Shown in pieces: positions 8,729 to 16,852 of a DNA stretch of 64,000 nucleotides. The notes under the pieces are model-generated. The model was given only the letters and a program-made list of their open reading frames with translations, was not told the DNA's origin and did not search any database. The position numbers and the translations under genes were made by a program. This stretch comes from Acidimicrobiia bacterium (GTDB lineage Bacteria; Actinomycetota; Acidimicrobiia; Acidimicrobiales; Bin134): positions 59,316 through 123,315 of the forward strand of contig JAJECA010000002.1 of NCBI GenBank assembly GCA_022822265.1. Reading direction: 5' to 3'. How positions within the stretch are numbered: the stretch's first letter is position 1; each line of letters begins with the position of its first letter.

Positions 8729-9496
8729 CTATTCGTCGATTCCGTCGATGGACGCGGGGCGGGGCATTCCGGCCAGCACGGTTGAGACCACACCGCCGTC
8801 CACCACCAGGTTGTGGCCGTTGACGTATTCGGCGTCGTCGGAGCATAGCCACATCACGGCTTTGGCAATGTCGCCGGCGGTGCCCAGGCGTTGGCTGGGG
8901 GTGCGGGCTGAGCGAGTGGCCCGCACTTCCGGGTCGGCCAGGACGGGCGCCGACATACCGTCGTCGATGATGCCGGGGGCCACCGAATTGACCCGAATGC
9001 CGGCTGGACCCCATTCGATGGCCATCTGCCGGGTGAGCTGGATCACGGCGGCCTTGGTGGGGCTGTAGGCCCCAGAGTTGGGGGCGGGAGCGATGCCGTT
9101 GATGGAAGAGATGTTGACTATCGACCCCTTGCGGCCCTCGGAGATCATGCGGCGGGCCACGGCTCGACCGCACACGAACGGGCCGGTGAGGTTCACGTCC
9201 ACCACCGCCCGCCAATCGTCCTCCGAATGATCGACCAGCGGGGTGAACCGCACAATGCCCGCGTTGTTGACCAGCGCATCCGGGGTGCCGAAGGCATCCA
9301 GCGCGGCCTCGATGGCGCTGGAGTCGGTGCTCGACGCCACCAGGGACACCGCATCGGGCAAAGACTGGGCAATCTGATCGGCGGAATCGGAATTGATGTC
9401 CAACACCCCCACCCGATAGCCGCCCGCCGCCGCCTGTCGGGCGATCTCCGCTCCAATGCCGTGTCCTGCTCCGGTCACAATGATCGATTTCGTCAC
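8729..9496 (-). CDS. Short-chain dehydrogenase/reductase (SDR)
   Basis: This 255-residue classical SDR has the N-terminal cofactor motif TGAGHGIG, the NNAG strand (LVNNAGIV), catalytic serine in NISSINGIA and the YSPTK catalytic Tyr-Lys pair. The acidic residue after the second strand (VLDIN) suggests NAD preference. It probably oxidises an alcohol made by the neighbouring P450. The start is GTG at 9496. The gene is 39 bases upstream of the P450 and 65 bases downstream of the ferredoxin, all on the same strand. Confidence 0.9.
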   Translation of the reverse strand: MTKSIIVTGAGHGIGAEIARQAAAGGYRVGVLDINSDSADQIAQSLPDAVSLVASSTDSSAIEAALDAFGTPDALVNNAGIVRFTPLVDHSEDDWRAVVDVNLTGPFVCGRAVARRMISEGRKGSIVNISSINGIAPAPNSGAYSPTKAAVIQLTRQMAIEWGPAGIRVNSVAPGIIDDGMSAPVLADPEVRATRSARTPSQRLGTAGDIAKAVMWLCSDDAEYVNGHNLVVDGGVVSTVLAGMPRPASIDGIDE

Positions 9497-9561
9497 GAGC
9501 GCAAACCTTAGTGTTCCGCCTGCCGTTCAGAGGAGGTCGCTTGGAGCAGCAGTAACCGGAG

Positions 9562-9777
9562 CTACTCCAGCAGATTGCCGTTGTCGTCGAATACCTGGAT
9601 GGCCCGGGAGGGGCAATTGCGGGCCGCCCGGAGGAGCTGTTGATCGGTGAGATTTCCCGCGGTGGACTGCACGGTGGCCAATTCGTCGTCGTCGAAGGCG
9701 AACGCCGCGGGATAGTCGGCCACGCATCTTCCCGAGCTCATGCACTCGTCCTGGTCGATCTCCACCCGATAGGCCAT
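9562..9777 (-). CDS. [3Fe-4S] ferredoxin, P450 redox partner
   Basis: This 71-residue acidic protein has the three-cysteine pattern of P450-associated [3Fe-4S] ferredoxins. Cys12 and Cys18 are in CMSSGRC (spacing of five rather than the CxxCxxC of 2[4Fe-4S] proteins), and the third is in NCPSRAI near residue 55. It should pass single electrons from a ferredoxin reductase, not encoded in this window, to the P450 two genes downstream. It is the first gene of the minus-strand catabolic operon, divergent from the SDR at 9842. Confidence 0.92.
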   Translation of the reverse strand: MAYRVEIDQDECMSSGRCVADYPAAFAFDDDELATVQSTAGNLTDQQLLRAARNCPSRAIQVFDDNGNLLE

Positions 9778-9826
9778 GGCATGACCCTAGCCATCTCATG
9801 ACCCTGATGGTTTGACGGCTGCCCAG

Positions 9827-9832
9827 TAAGGT
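9827..9832 (+). promoter_or_regulatory. Candidate -10 box (TAAGGT) of the SDR gene
   Basis: TAAGGT fits TANNNT and ends nine bases before the ATG at 9842, which would give a leader of at most two or three bases. No Shine-Dalgarno sequence is visible before that ATG. The site lies in the 64-base gap that is divergent with the ferredoxin gene. Confidence 0.35.
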
Positions 9833-9841
9833 CGCAAGTCG

Positions 9842-10603
9842 ATGAAGCCAATCGACGGCATGTCCGTGTTGATCACCGGGGGCGGATCGGGCATCGGCGC
9901 GGGAGCGGCGGAGCACTTGGCTGGCCGGGGGGCGCGGGTGACCATCACCGGTCGCCGTCAGGACAGGGTGGACGAGGTGGCGGCCGGGTTGGGCGACCGG
10001 TGTCGGGCGGTGGCTGGAGACGTAACTGAGGCCGCCGACCGCACCGCCATGATCGAAGCCGCGGTGAACCACGGCGGCGGGTTGGACGCCCTGATCAGCA
10101 ACGCGGGAAACATGTACCGGGGTCCGGTGGACGAGCTGGACGAGCAAGCCCTGCTCGACGTGTTCCACACCAACGTGGTGGCGGGCATGATGCTTGTGGG
10201 CGAGGCGCTGCCCCACCTGCGGGTACGCCAGGGGTGCGTGCTGTTCGTGGGGTCGGTACACACTCAGCGGGCCTTTCCCGGCGTGGCCCCCTACGCCGCC
10301 ACCAAAGGGGCGCTGGAGGCGCTCACCGGGGTACTGGCCGCAGAGCTGGGCCCCCAGGAAGTGCGGGTGGGCTGCGTGCGGCCCGGTGCCGTGTTCACCG
10401 AGATCAACCAGCGGGCCGGTCTGATGGGCGACGAGGAGGCCAAGGCCCGCCTGGACGGGCTGGGTCCGGCCCACGCCTTGGGCCGTATCGGCACCGTCAC
10501 CGAGATCGCTGAGGCATTCGAGTACCTGATCGGGGCCGAATGGGCAACCGGATCGGTGCTCACGGTGGACGGCGGACTGAGCCTCGGCATCACCAACGCT
10601 TGA
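9842..10603 (+). CDS. Short-chain dehydrogenase/reductase (SDR)
   Basis: This 253-residue SDR has TGGGSGIG at the cofactor site, SNAGN in place of NNAG, a catalytic serine in FVGSVHTQ and YAATK as the Tyr-Lys pair. Residues GRRQDR after the second strand suggest NADP(H) preference. The substrate is unknown. It is followed three bases later by a SnoaL-like gene, so the two probably share one transcript. It starts directly after a TAAGGT -10 candidate. Confidence 0.9.
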   Translation: MKPIDGMSVLITGGGSGIGAGAAEHLAGRGARVTITGRRQDRVDEVAAGLGDRCRAVAGDVTEAADRTAMIEAAVNHGGGLDALISNAGNMYRGPVDELDEQALLDVFHTNVVAGMMLVGEALPHLRVRQGCVLFVGSVHTQRAFPGVAPYAATKGALEALTGVLAAELGPQEVRVGCVRPGAVFTEINQRAGLMGDEEAKARLDGLGPAHALGRIGTVTEIAEAFEYLIGAEWATGSVLTVDGGLSLGITNA

Positions 10604-10606
10604 CCC

Positions 10607-10945
10607 ATGCGCGACCGGTTGACTGTGGTTCGGGACCACTTGGCCGCGGTCCACTCCGGCGATCCCGAGGCCATGGCCGCCGACTACACCGAAGATGCCG
10701 TATTGGTGCGGGATGTGGTCTATCAGGGCCGCGACGCCATCGCCGACTACTTCACCACCGTGCCCGAGCGGCTGGGCGACGGCCGGGTGAGGTTCGCCGA
10801 GCCCCGACTGGAGGGAGCATTGGTGGCGGTGGCCTGGACGCTGGTGGGCGGCCCCGGCGACGGGACCTCGGGCACGGACCGCTTTGAGGTGGCCGACGGC
10901 ATGATTGTCCGCCAGACGGTCATCCTCGACGGCGGAGACTTTTGA
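10607..10945 (+). CDS. SnoaL/NTF2-like fold protein
   Basis: This 112-residue protein has the SnoaL-like alpha+beta cone layout: an N-terminal helix with DHLAAVHSGDPEAMAADYTEDAVLV, then GRDAIADYF and a run of beta strands ending in FEVADGMIVRQTV. Family members are small-molecule isomerases, hydratases or binding proteins, and function cannot be predicted from sequence. It is coupled to the SDR upstream by a three-base gap, so it may act on the same substrate. Confidence 0.8.
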   Translation: MRDRLTVVRDHLAAVHSGDPEAMAADYTEDAVLVRDVVYQGRDAIADYFTTVPERLGDGRVRFAEPRLEGALVAVAWTLVGGPGDGTSGTDRFEVADGMIVRQTVILDGGDF

Positions 10946-10965
10946 TAGCCCCTCGTTGGGGTAAT

Positions 10966-11367
10966 TCACTCAGCTTGGTCGGCCAGTTGCTTGATCCGCT
11001 GATGGGAGACACCCAGGACTTGACCAGCTTCTCGCATCGTTAGATTGGCACCCAAGAGCGCTGTCGCGGCGTCCCGGCGGGCTCTGGCCGCATCTGCCCT
11101 CGCCTTGGCCTCAGTGACTGCGGCCCGTCGGGCCCGGTCTACCGCAGCTTCGAGACCTTCAGGCATCGATACGCTGACCTCTACGTCAATGTCGCTGGGA
11201 TCGACTCCAGTAAGCTCCGAGATCAGCCGGCGAGCAACCTTTGAAACCTTGTTCAGTCGACGAGCCTGACTCACGCCAAGCACGTTTTCTGGAAGCCCAG
11301 ATACCACTTCGATTGACCACCAATCACCTGACCGACTCGCATTCACCTCGTAGACCGTTTCCGTCAT
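10966..11367 (-). CDS. HicB-like antitoxin with C-terminal helix-turn-helix
   Basis: This 133-residue protein starts with a HicB-type beta sheet (YEVNASRSGDWWSIEVVSG), passes through an Ala/Arg-rich helix (about residues 75-105) and ends in a short DNA-binding segment MREAGQVLGVSHQRIKQL. Such proteins neutralise HicA mRNA interferases and repress their own operon. A strong AGGAGG ribosome-binding site precedes the ATG. The upstream partner survives only as a 37-codon remnant whose stop overlaps this start as ATGA. The antitoxin appears orphaned and may now act only as a DNA-binding regulator (inference). Confidence 0.7.
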   Translation of the reverse strand: MTETVYEVNASRSGDWWSIEVVSGLPENVLGVSQARRLNKVSKVARRLISELTGVDPSDIDVEVSVSMPEGLEAAVDRARRAAVTEAKARADAARARRDAATALLGANLTMREAGQVLGVSHQRIKQLADQAE

Positions 11368-11477
11368 CTGCTCTCTCCTCCTCGATCTTCCAAGTGCTCT
11401 GCCAACCGCTTCATGATTGCCTGGGCTGTGCCTTCGGCAATTTCACGGTGCCTGGGAATCGGGAAAGTAAGCCGATT
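11364..11477 (-). pseudogene. hicA toxin remnant, 5'-truncated
   Basis: Reading the minus strand from 11477 gives NRLTFPIPRHREIAEGTAQ, then AIMKRLAEHLEDRGGESR and a TGA that overlaps the hicB-like ATG. The PRHREIAEGTAQAIMKR part matches the conserved HicA C-terminus (family pattern P.H..[EK][LI]..GT...I). An in-frame TAA at 11480-11478 closes the frame upstream, and nothing resembling the HicA N-terminus with its catalytic GSH histidine lies beyond it. The only in-frame Met (in AIMKR) is too late to be useful. The toxin is therefore dead. Confidence 0.6.
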
Positions 11478-11505
11478 TTAGTCTAGTGCGGGTTTACAGG
11501 TTTTC

Positions 11506-11526
11506 AAACCACATTGAATGCGGTTT
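11506..11526 (-). terminator. Candidate hairpin terminator after the liv-linked operon
   Basis: Ten bases past the stop of the FAD-oxidoreductase gene, AAACCGC and GTGGTTT form a seven-pair stem in minus-strand RNA (one G-U pair) around a seven-base loop. The arms extend inward as a near-perfect palindrome. The sequence that follows is only weakly T-rich, so termination efficiency is uncertain. Confidence 0.4.
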
Positions 11527-11535
11527 CGATAGCTG

Positions 11536-12861
11536 TTATCGGCCGTTGGCGACAACCTGGCCGGCGACGCGGCCCAGGGTTAGGGCCGCGGTGATCTTCA
11601 CACCGCCGAGGCCGATGGCGGGGCTGACTCCGCCCACGCAGTCGCCTACTGCGTAGAGGCCGGGAATGGCATCGCCGAACACGTCTAGGACCCGCATGTC
11701 GGCGTTTACCCGGAAGCCTCCGGCGGGGAAGTTGATGCCCACCACCATGGGGGCGGCCCACAGCGGCGGCTCCACGATGCCGGTTCGGGGTTCACCGAAG
11801 ATCACCCGGCCGAATTCGGGATCGCGGTCAGTACCTGACTGCACCGTGTGATTCCAGCGGCCCAGCGTTTGAGACAAACTGTTGGCCTCGCACCCGATCG
11901 CCGCCGATAGCTCGGCCGCGTCGGCTCCAGACACCGCCGACTCGGGCATCTCTGCCACCAACTGGGCCTTTTCCTGGGCGATCCGGTTGTCGAACACGTA
12001 CCAGGCCTGCTGGTCAGGCTGGGCTTCCAGGGCCGCAACTCGATCGTCGTAAGGACCGGCCTCGTCGTGGAAGCGAAGGCCCTCGTGGTTCACGGCAATC
12101 GCATCTTCAACCAGAGCGGATCCCACCATTACCAGCGGAGGGATCATGGTCATGTTGATCAGGTCGCCCCCCACCGCAAGACCCATGAGGTGACCATCTC
12201 CACGGCAAAGCTCGCTGCCCAGGTAGGGGGTGGACGCCTTGGCCTCGGGCTGGAACCGAGACCGCAGGTCTGAGTTGGCCTGATAGCCGCCTGCGGCCAA
12301 GATGACCCCATTGGCCGCCCCAAAGCGCCGACGAGTATCGGAGGCCACTCCTGAGACCCGGTCGCCATCTTTCAGCAGGCGCAAAGCCCGAGTCTTGTAG
12401 CGAACCTCCACCCCGGCTTCAGCCAAGGCCGACGCGAAGCACTCGGTGAACATTGCGGTGTCGGCCACGCTCACCATTCGATCCACGGTGTGCTGCACCG
12501 GCCGGGGCAGGAAGCGGTCGAACCGAAAGCCCAACTCGATGAGCTCCCGGTATGTCTCTGCCGAGTCCTCGGCGTAGCGCCGGGCCAAGTCCACGTCAAA
12601 TATCAGACCGTAGCGGTGCTTTTGGCGGTCGATCTCAGCCTTCATGTCGGCCAAGTACTGCTCGGGGCTGTCGCCGGTCCCGTTGTCGGCCTGCATGTCG
12701 AAGTCGGCGAAAGCCACATAGCCGGTGGAGCGAGCGGCGTTGCCGCCGAGCTGCTTGTCGGCCTCCAAGAGGACCACTGAGGCGCCGCTGCGGGCGGCGG
12801 CTAGAGCGGAGGCCGCCCCTCCGGGCCCGCCTCCTACGACGACTACATCGAAGGTTTCCAT
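11536..12861 (-). CDS. FAD-dependent oxidoreductase (fumarate reductase / ketosteroid dehydrogenase-like)
   Basis: This 441-residue flavoprotein has an N-terminal Rossmann FAD motif VVVGGGPGGAAS, the GGNAARSTGY loop typical of succinate dehydrogenase/fumarate reductase flavoproteins and 3-ketosteroid dehydrogenases, and a C-terminal FAD contact PGLYAVGDCVGG. Members oxidise or reduce carbon-carbon bonds next to a carbonyl. It is the last gene of a run that starts with the ABC transporter, 29 bases after the VOC gene, so it probably acts on the imported compound or a product. The substrate cannot be named. Confidence 0.88.
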   Translation of the reverse strand: METFDVVVVGGGPGGAASALAAARSGASVVLLEADKQLGGNAARSTGYVAFADFDMQADNGTGDSPEQYLADMKAEIDRQKHRYGLIFDVDLARRYAEDSAETYRELIELGFRFDRFLPRPVQHTVDRMVSVADTAMFTECFASALAEAGVEVRYKTRALRLLKDGDRVSGVASDTRRRFGAANGVILAAGGYQANSDLRSRFQPEAKASTPYLGSELCRGDGHLMGLAVGGDLINMTMIPPLVMVGSALVEDAIAVNHEGLRFHDEAGPYDDRVAALEAQPDQQAWYVFDNRIAQEKAQLVAEMPESAVSGADAAELSAAIGCEANSLSQTLGRWNHTVQSGTDRDPEFGRVIFGEPRTGIVEPPLWAAPMVVGINFPAGGFRVNADMRVLDVFGDAIPGLYAVGDCVGGVSPAIGLGGVKITAALTLGRVAGQVVANGR

Positions 12862-12890
12862 CGCACTTTCAGGCTAACGGTGGTTGTCCG

Positions 12891-13406
12891 CTATCGGTCG
12901 GTGGCGGCGGGGAAGTCGGCGCCGGCCAGCCAATTCAGGAAGTCTTGGCGGCGGTTTGCGTCCACCAACTCCACTCGCAGGCCGGTGGTGGGAAGCCAGT
13001 GGTAGGTGAAGCCCAGCGGACGGCCGTCGGAAGCCTCATAGGAGGCCAGCGGCTCATAGCCGGCGTCGGCTAGCCGTTGGGCGTCGGCCACCAGGTCGTG
13101 GCTCCAGTAGCCCAGGTGATGGACTCCGCCAGCGGTGCACGGATCCCACACGGTGCCCGGGGTGCCGGTGATGAGCTCGATGTGGGGCGGCCCGGCAGTG
13201 GAGTAGGTGAACTGGAACTCAGCCAGCACCAGCCCATTGGGCTGACGGACCATGAACTCCCGGTTCTGGACGGGACCCCATTCAAATCCGTGGATGGAGG
13301 TCCACTCGGCCATGGCCGCATCAAGATCGGTGACTACGACGCCGAAGTGGTAGAAGTCGTCGAGGGGCACCAGCCCCGCCAGCGACTGGGATGTTGAATC
13401 AGGCAT
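12891..13406 (-). CDS. VOC (glyoxalase/dioxygenase) superfamily protein
   Basis: This 171-residue protein has the paired beta-alpha-beta-beta-beta layout of the vicinal-oxygen-chelate fold. Likely metal ligands are His in DDFYHFGVVV, Glu in HIELITG, His in GVHHLGYW and Glu in LRVELVDA. Family members include glyoxalase I, extradiol dioxygenases and methylmalonyl-CoA epimerase. I choose the ATG at 13406 because GGAGGG lies about eight bases upstream; the ATG at 13424 would add six residues. The start overlaps the end of the SDR gene by eight bases, indicating coupled translation. Confidence 0.82.
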   Translation of the reverse strand: MPDSTSQSLAGLVPLDDFYHFGVVVTDLDAAMAEWTSIHGFEWGPVQNREFMVRQPNGLVLAEFQFTYSTAGPPHIELITGTPGTVWDPCTAGGVHHLGYWSHDLVADAQRLADAGYEPLASYEASDGRPLGFTYHWLPTTGLRVELVDANRRQDFLNWLAGADFPAATDR

Positions 13407-14085
13407 TTCCGTGCCACCCTCCATCGGTGAATAGAACTTCGCCGGTTATATAGGACGCCTTCTCGCTGAGCAGAAACGAGATGACTTCGGCGATCTCGGC
13501 GGGCTCGGCCACCCGGCCCATCGGAACTCGGGCATCCAGCCAAGCGGCCTGCTCCGGGTCGCCCAGCCGCTCTGCGGTCATGGGGGTGCGCACCGGCCCC
13601 GGCGCCACCGAATTGACCCGCACTCCCAGCGGCGCAGCTTCCACCGCAGCCGCCCGGGTCAGCGCCGACACCGCTCCTTTGGAGGCCACGTAGTGGGCCT
13701 GATCAGGCACCGCGATCTCGGCGTTCACTGAAGACAGGTTGACGATGGCTCCGGTGCTGCCAGGCTGGTGCTGGCGCAGGAAACCCCGGATGCCCAGCCA
13801 CGTTCCGACCACGTTCACCCGCAAATGGCGTTCAAAATCATCCAACTCAGTGTCCACAATCGAGCTACGAGTGCGGATACCAGCACAGTTCACCAACCCG
13901 GCCAGCGGGCCGGCATCCTCCAGCACCCGATCCCAAGCGGCCTCATCGGTCACGTCGAGAGACATCACACCCTCAGCCGAAACCACGTCAGCCGCCACCA
14001 CATCCCAACCCTCACCCGCCAGTACCCGACAAGTCTCCGCTCCGATGCCAGATGACCCGCCGGTAACCAGCACCCGACCCGGCAT
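13399..14085 (-). CDS. Short-chain dehydrogenase/reductase (SDR)
   Basis: This 228-residue SDR has TGGSSGIG, NCAG in place of NNAG, catalytic serine in NLSSVNAE, YVASK as the catalytic pair and the closing FTDGGWHG motif. AADVV after strand two suggests NAD. It starts six bases after the livF stop and overlaps the VOC gene, tying oxidation of a hydroxy intermediate to the transporter operon. The substrate is not predictable. Confidence 0.9.
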   Translation of the reverse strand: MPGRVLVTGGSSGIGAETCRVLAGEGWDVVAADVVSAEGVMSLDVTDEAAWDRVLEDAGPLAGLVNCAGIRTRSSIVDTELDDFERHLRVNVVGTWLGIRGFLRQHQPGSTGAIVNLSSVNAEIAVPDQAHYVASKGAVSALTRAAAVEAAPLGVRVNSVAPGPVRTPMTAERLGDPEQAAWLDARVPMGRVAEPAEIAEVISFLLSEKASYITGEVLFTDGGWHGNA

Positions 14086-14091
14086 CAGCGC

Positions 14092-14802
14092 TTAGTGGCC
14101 CAAATAGGACCGCACCAGATCGTGGGAGGCCCGGAGTTCGGCCGACGGCCCGCTGATGTCGTTGTTGCCGGTGCGCAGCACGTAGGTGCGGTCGGAAACC
14201 TCCAGCACCCCGGCATTCTGCTCCACCAGCAAAAAGGTCGTGCCGCCTTCGTCTCGCAAGTCCACCACTAGCTCAAACAGCTGGTCCACCAGGTTCGGGG
14301 CCAGGCCAAAAGACAACTCGTCGATCATCAGCAGCTTGGGCCGGGTAATCATGGCCCGGGCCAGAGCCAGCATCTGCTGCTGTCCGCCCGACAGCGATGA
14401 GGCCTGCTCGCCGATCTTCTCGGCCAGCGCGGGCAGCAGGTCCAAGAGGCGGTCGCGGTCACGGCGAATTGCCGCCGCACCGTCAGAGCGGAGCCCAAGG
14501 CCCAACTCCATGTTCTCTTTGACTGACAGGTTCTGGAAGATCCCCCGACCCTCGGGCAGGTGGCCGAGGCCCCGCATGGCCCGGCGCTCGATGGCCAGGC
14601 TGCCCAAGTTCTCCCCATTGAGCACCACCGATCCCGACCAGGTGTCGAGCACGCCGGAAATGGCCCGCAGCAGGGTGGTCTTGCCCGCTCCGTTGGCCCC
14701 CAGCACCGACACGATCTCGCCCTCTTCCACCGACAGCGATACGCCGTGGAGCACTTCGAGTCGGCCGTAGCCCGATACCAGATCGTTGATTTCGAGCAGC
14801 AT
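14092..14802 (-). CDS. livF: ABC transporter ATPase, LivF type
   Basis: This 236-residue ATPase of the branched-chain amino acid family has Walker A GANGAGKTT, the LivF-type PEGRGIF segment, signature LSGGQQQ, Walker B KLLMIDE and the H-loop region LLVEQNAG. It energises import together with LivG at the cytoplasmic face of LivHM. The ATG at 14802 shares a base with the livG TGA. LivF-family systems also take up amides, urea or aromatic acids, so the symbol denotes family rather than a proven leucine transporter. Confidence 0.92.
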   Translation of the reverse strand: MLLEINDLVSGYGRLEVLHGVSLSVEEGEIVSVLGANGAGKTTLLRAISGVLDTWSGSVVLNGENLGSLAIERRAMRGLGHLPEGRGIFQNLSVKENMELGLGLRSDGAAAIRRDRDRLLDLLPALAEKIGEQASSLSGGQQQMLALARAMITRPKLLMIDELSFGLAPNLVDQLFELVVDLRDEGGTTFLLVEQNAGVLEVSDRTYVLRTGNNDISGPSAELRASHDLVRSYLGH

Positions 14803-15749
14803 CACGAAGGCTCTTCCTGCTCCGGGGCGTCGTCTTCGGTCCACACCTCTTCCAGGGTGCTCTCCTCTTCGACGTGGTCGATGTGATGGTGCTCCGACAG
14901 CGGCCCCTCCACCTCGTGGATATCGCCGCCTTCCTCAGCCTCGAAACCATGGCCCAGATAGGCCTCGATCACCGCGGGATCGGTGGTCACGTGCTCGGGG
15001 CTGCCCTCAGAGATGATCTCGCCGAAGTGCAACACGCTGATCTTGGGGCAAAGGCTGGTCACCAGTTGCAGATCGTGCTCGATGATGATCACGCACAGGT
15101 TGCGCTCGGCTTGGATCTCCCGCAAACCCCGCAGCAACACCGTTACGTCGTCGGCGCCCAGCCCGGCTGCGGGCTCATCGAGCAATACCACGGTGGGGTC
15201 GGCCACCAAGGCCCGGGCCACTTCCACCAGCTTCTGCGAGCCCAACGACAGCGCCCCAGCCTCCTCGTGGGCCAAGTCGGCCAAACCGAAGCGGTCAAGC
15301 ATGTCCATGCAAATCTGGCGGGCCTCGGTCTCCTCCCGGCGCTGCTGCGGCAACAGCAACAACTCGGCAAAGTGCCCCCAGCGGAACAGGTGGTGACGGC
15401 CCAAAAGGGTGTTCTCCATCACCGTGGCGTCAAGAATCAGCCGCGGCGCCTGAAAAGTGCGCCCGATGCCCGCCTTCACCCGCTGGGTGCGGGACATGTG
15501 CAGCACATCCTCGCCGTGGAGGCGAACGGCGCCCTGGCTTCTGCGAACGTAGCCGGAGACGACGTTGAAAACAGTGGTCTTCCCAGCCCCGTTGGGCCCG
15601 ATGAGCCCGTTGAAACCGGGGTCGAATTGCAGGTCGACTCCCAAGAGCACCTGGTTGCCACCAAACGCCACGTGCAGGTCGTCAACGGCAAGCGAAGCGA
15701 CACCCTCAGTGGGATTGGCCCCCGGCGGAGAGGCTTCTACGATGCTCAT
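14802..15749 (-). CDS. livG: ABC transporter ATPase, LivG type, with acidic/His tail
   Basis: This 315-residue ATPase has Walker A GPNGAGKTT (about residue 52), the LivG marker GIGRTFQAPRL, the signature-like motif LSLGSQKLVEV, Walker B VVLLDEP and IIIEHDLQLV. Usual LivG proteins are about 255 residues. The extra part is a C-terminal tail of about 50 residues, very rich in Glu, Asp and His (including SEHHHIDHVEEE). The signature is LSLGSQ rather than LSGGQ. The ATG at 15749 overlaps the livM stop as ATGA. The tail could bind metal or contact another component (inference). Confidence 0.9.
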   Translation of the reverse strand: MSIVEASPPGANPTEGVASLAVDDLHVAFGGNQVLLGVDLQFDPGFNGLIGPNGAGKTTVFNVVSGYVRRSQGAVRLHGEDVLHMSRTQRVKAGIGRTFQAPRLILDATVMENTLLGRHHLFRWGHFAELLLLPQQRREETEARQICMDMLDRFGLADLAHEEAGALSLGSQKLVEVARALVADPTVVLLDEPAAGLGADDVTVLLRGLREIQAERNLCVIIIEHDLQLVTSLCPKISVLHFGEIISEGSPEHVTTDPAVIEAYLGHGFEAEEGGDIHEVEGPLSEHHHIDHVEEESTLEEVWTEDDAPEQEEPS

Positions 15750-16849
15750 GTCGAAAAGTCCAACAACGACTCCAGTCTTCGCTGGAGGTCTTTCACCCAA
15801 CGGCTGTCACGGATTTGCTTGGGCAAAACTGCAATCCCGTTGGGCAGTACGAGCACAGCCAGAATCAATGCAATGCCCAATATCAAGAACAGAAGCTTCT
15901 GAGTGTCCTGAAGCTTCTGGCGAAGGAACACGAAGAACACCGCGCCGATCAGCGGACCCCACTTGCGCCCCAGCCCGCCTACAATCAGCACCACCAGCAA
16001 GAACACCAGCAACCGAGTGCGGAAAGTCTGCGGGTTGGCAAAAGAGCTGTTCTGGGCCCACATGGCTCCGGCCAGCGCCGCGGCGAAGGCCGACAGCCCG
16101 AAGGCCACCAGCTTGTAGTAGGTAGAGGAGATGCCCAACGGACCGGTGGCGATGTCGATGTCGCGTACCGCTTTGAGGGTGCGGCCCAGCCGCCGGTTGG
16201 TCAGCACGATGTAGGCCAGCATCATCAGCACCAGTGCGCCCAGCGACAGCATGTAAACGCTGAGGATGCGGTCGAGCCCGGGGATGAGGAACTGGGGAAC
16301 CTGCTTTCCGGTGCCGCCGTTGGTCTTCAGCCCGCTCCACACATCGTCGTCTAGCCGGATGATGGTGACAATCAGCTCTCCGAGGGCCAATGTGGCGATG
16401 GCTAAGAAGAAGCCCTTCAGCCGAGCGGCTGGGAAGCCCACCAGCACACCGATGATGGCCGCGGCGATGCACACCACCGGCAGAGCCAAGAAGAAGGGCC
16501 AGTCGTACCCAGCCAGTGCTTCTCGGGCATCGCTGGGGGCGGATAGGACCGCGGTGCCATAGGCCCCCAACGCGAAGAGGCCGGCTACCGCCAGGCCCAG
16601 GGTGCCCGAATAACCCACCAGCAGGTTGAAGCCCACCGCAGCCGCACCGTACGCAAAGACAAATGCCAGGTTGCCCCGACCGAAGTTGTTGCCACTGTCG
16701 AAGATGTCGGTCCAGCCGAGAATGGGGATCCACGGCAAAAACGCCAGGAATACAAACACCCCGAAGGTGGTGAATTGCTCCCGATACCGGCGAATGCCGG
16801 GTGGCTTCGGGGGATAAAGAGGACGGGAGGGTGCGGTGGCAACCGTCAT
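15746..16849 (-). CDS. livM: ABC transporter permease, LivM type
   Basis: This 367-residue polytopic membrane protein has roughly ten hydrophobic segments and the LivM signature region GYSGTLGLAVAGLFALGAYG near the N-terminus, plus a LKAVRDIDIATGPLGI coupling loop that contacts the ATPases. The N-terminus is cytoplasmic and proline-rich. It forms the translocation pore with LivH. It overlaps livG by four bases and follows livH after two bases, so the permeases and ATPases are made from one transcript. Confidence 0.92.
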   Translation of the reverse strand: MTVATAPSRPLYPPKPPGIRRYREQFTTFGVFVFLAFLPWIPILGWTDIFDSGNNFGRGNLAFVFAYGAAAVGFNLLVGYSGTLGLAVAGLFALGAYGTAVLSAPSDAREALAGYDWPFFLALPVVCIAAAIIGVLVGFPAARLKGFFLAIATLALGELIVTIIRLDDDVWSGLKTNGGTGKQVPQFLIPGLDRILSVYMLSLGALVLMMLAYIVLTNRRLGRTLKAVRDIDIATGPLGISSTYYKLVAFGLSAFAAALAGAMWAQNSSFANPQTFRTRLLVFLLVVLIVGGLGRKWGPLIGAVFFVFLRQKLQDTQKLLFLILGIALILAVLVLPNGIAVLPKQIRDSRWVKDLQRRLESLLDFST

Positions 16850-16852
16850 CGC

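Noticed and set aside
9541..9575. Possible hairpin between the ferredoxin and SDR genes as a terminator
   Set aside because: The pairing is short and interrupted, and the genes downstream clearly form one functional set with the ferredoxin.
9527..10969. A 480-codon open frame on the minus strand opposite the SDR and SnoaL-like genes
   Set aside because: Its translation is low-complexity and matches no family, while the plus-strand SDR has full TGGGSGIG and YxxxK motifs. Long antisense frames are expected in high-GC DNA.
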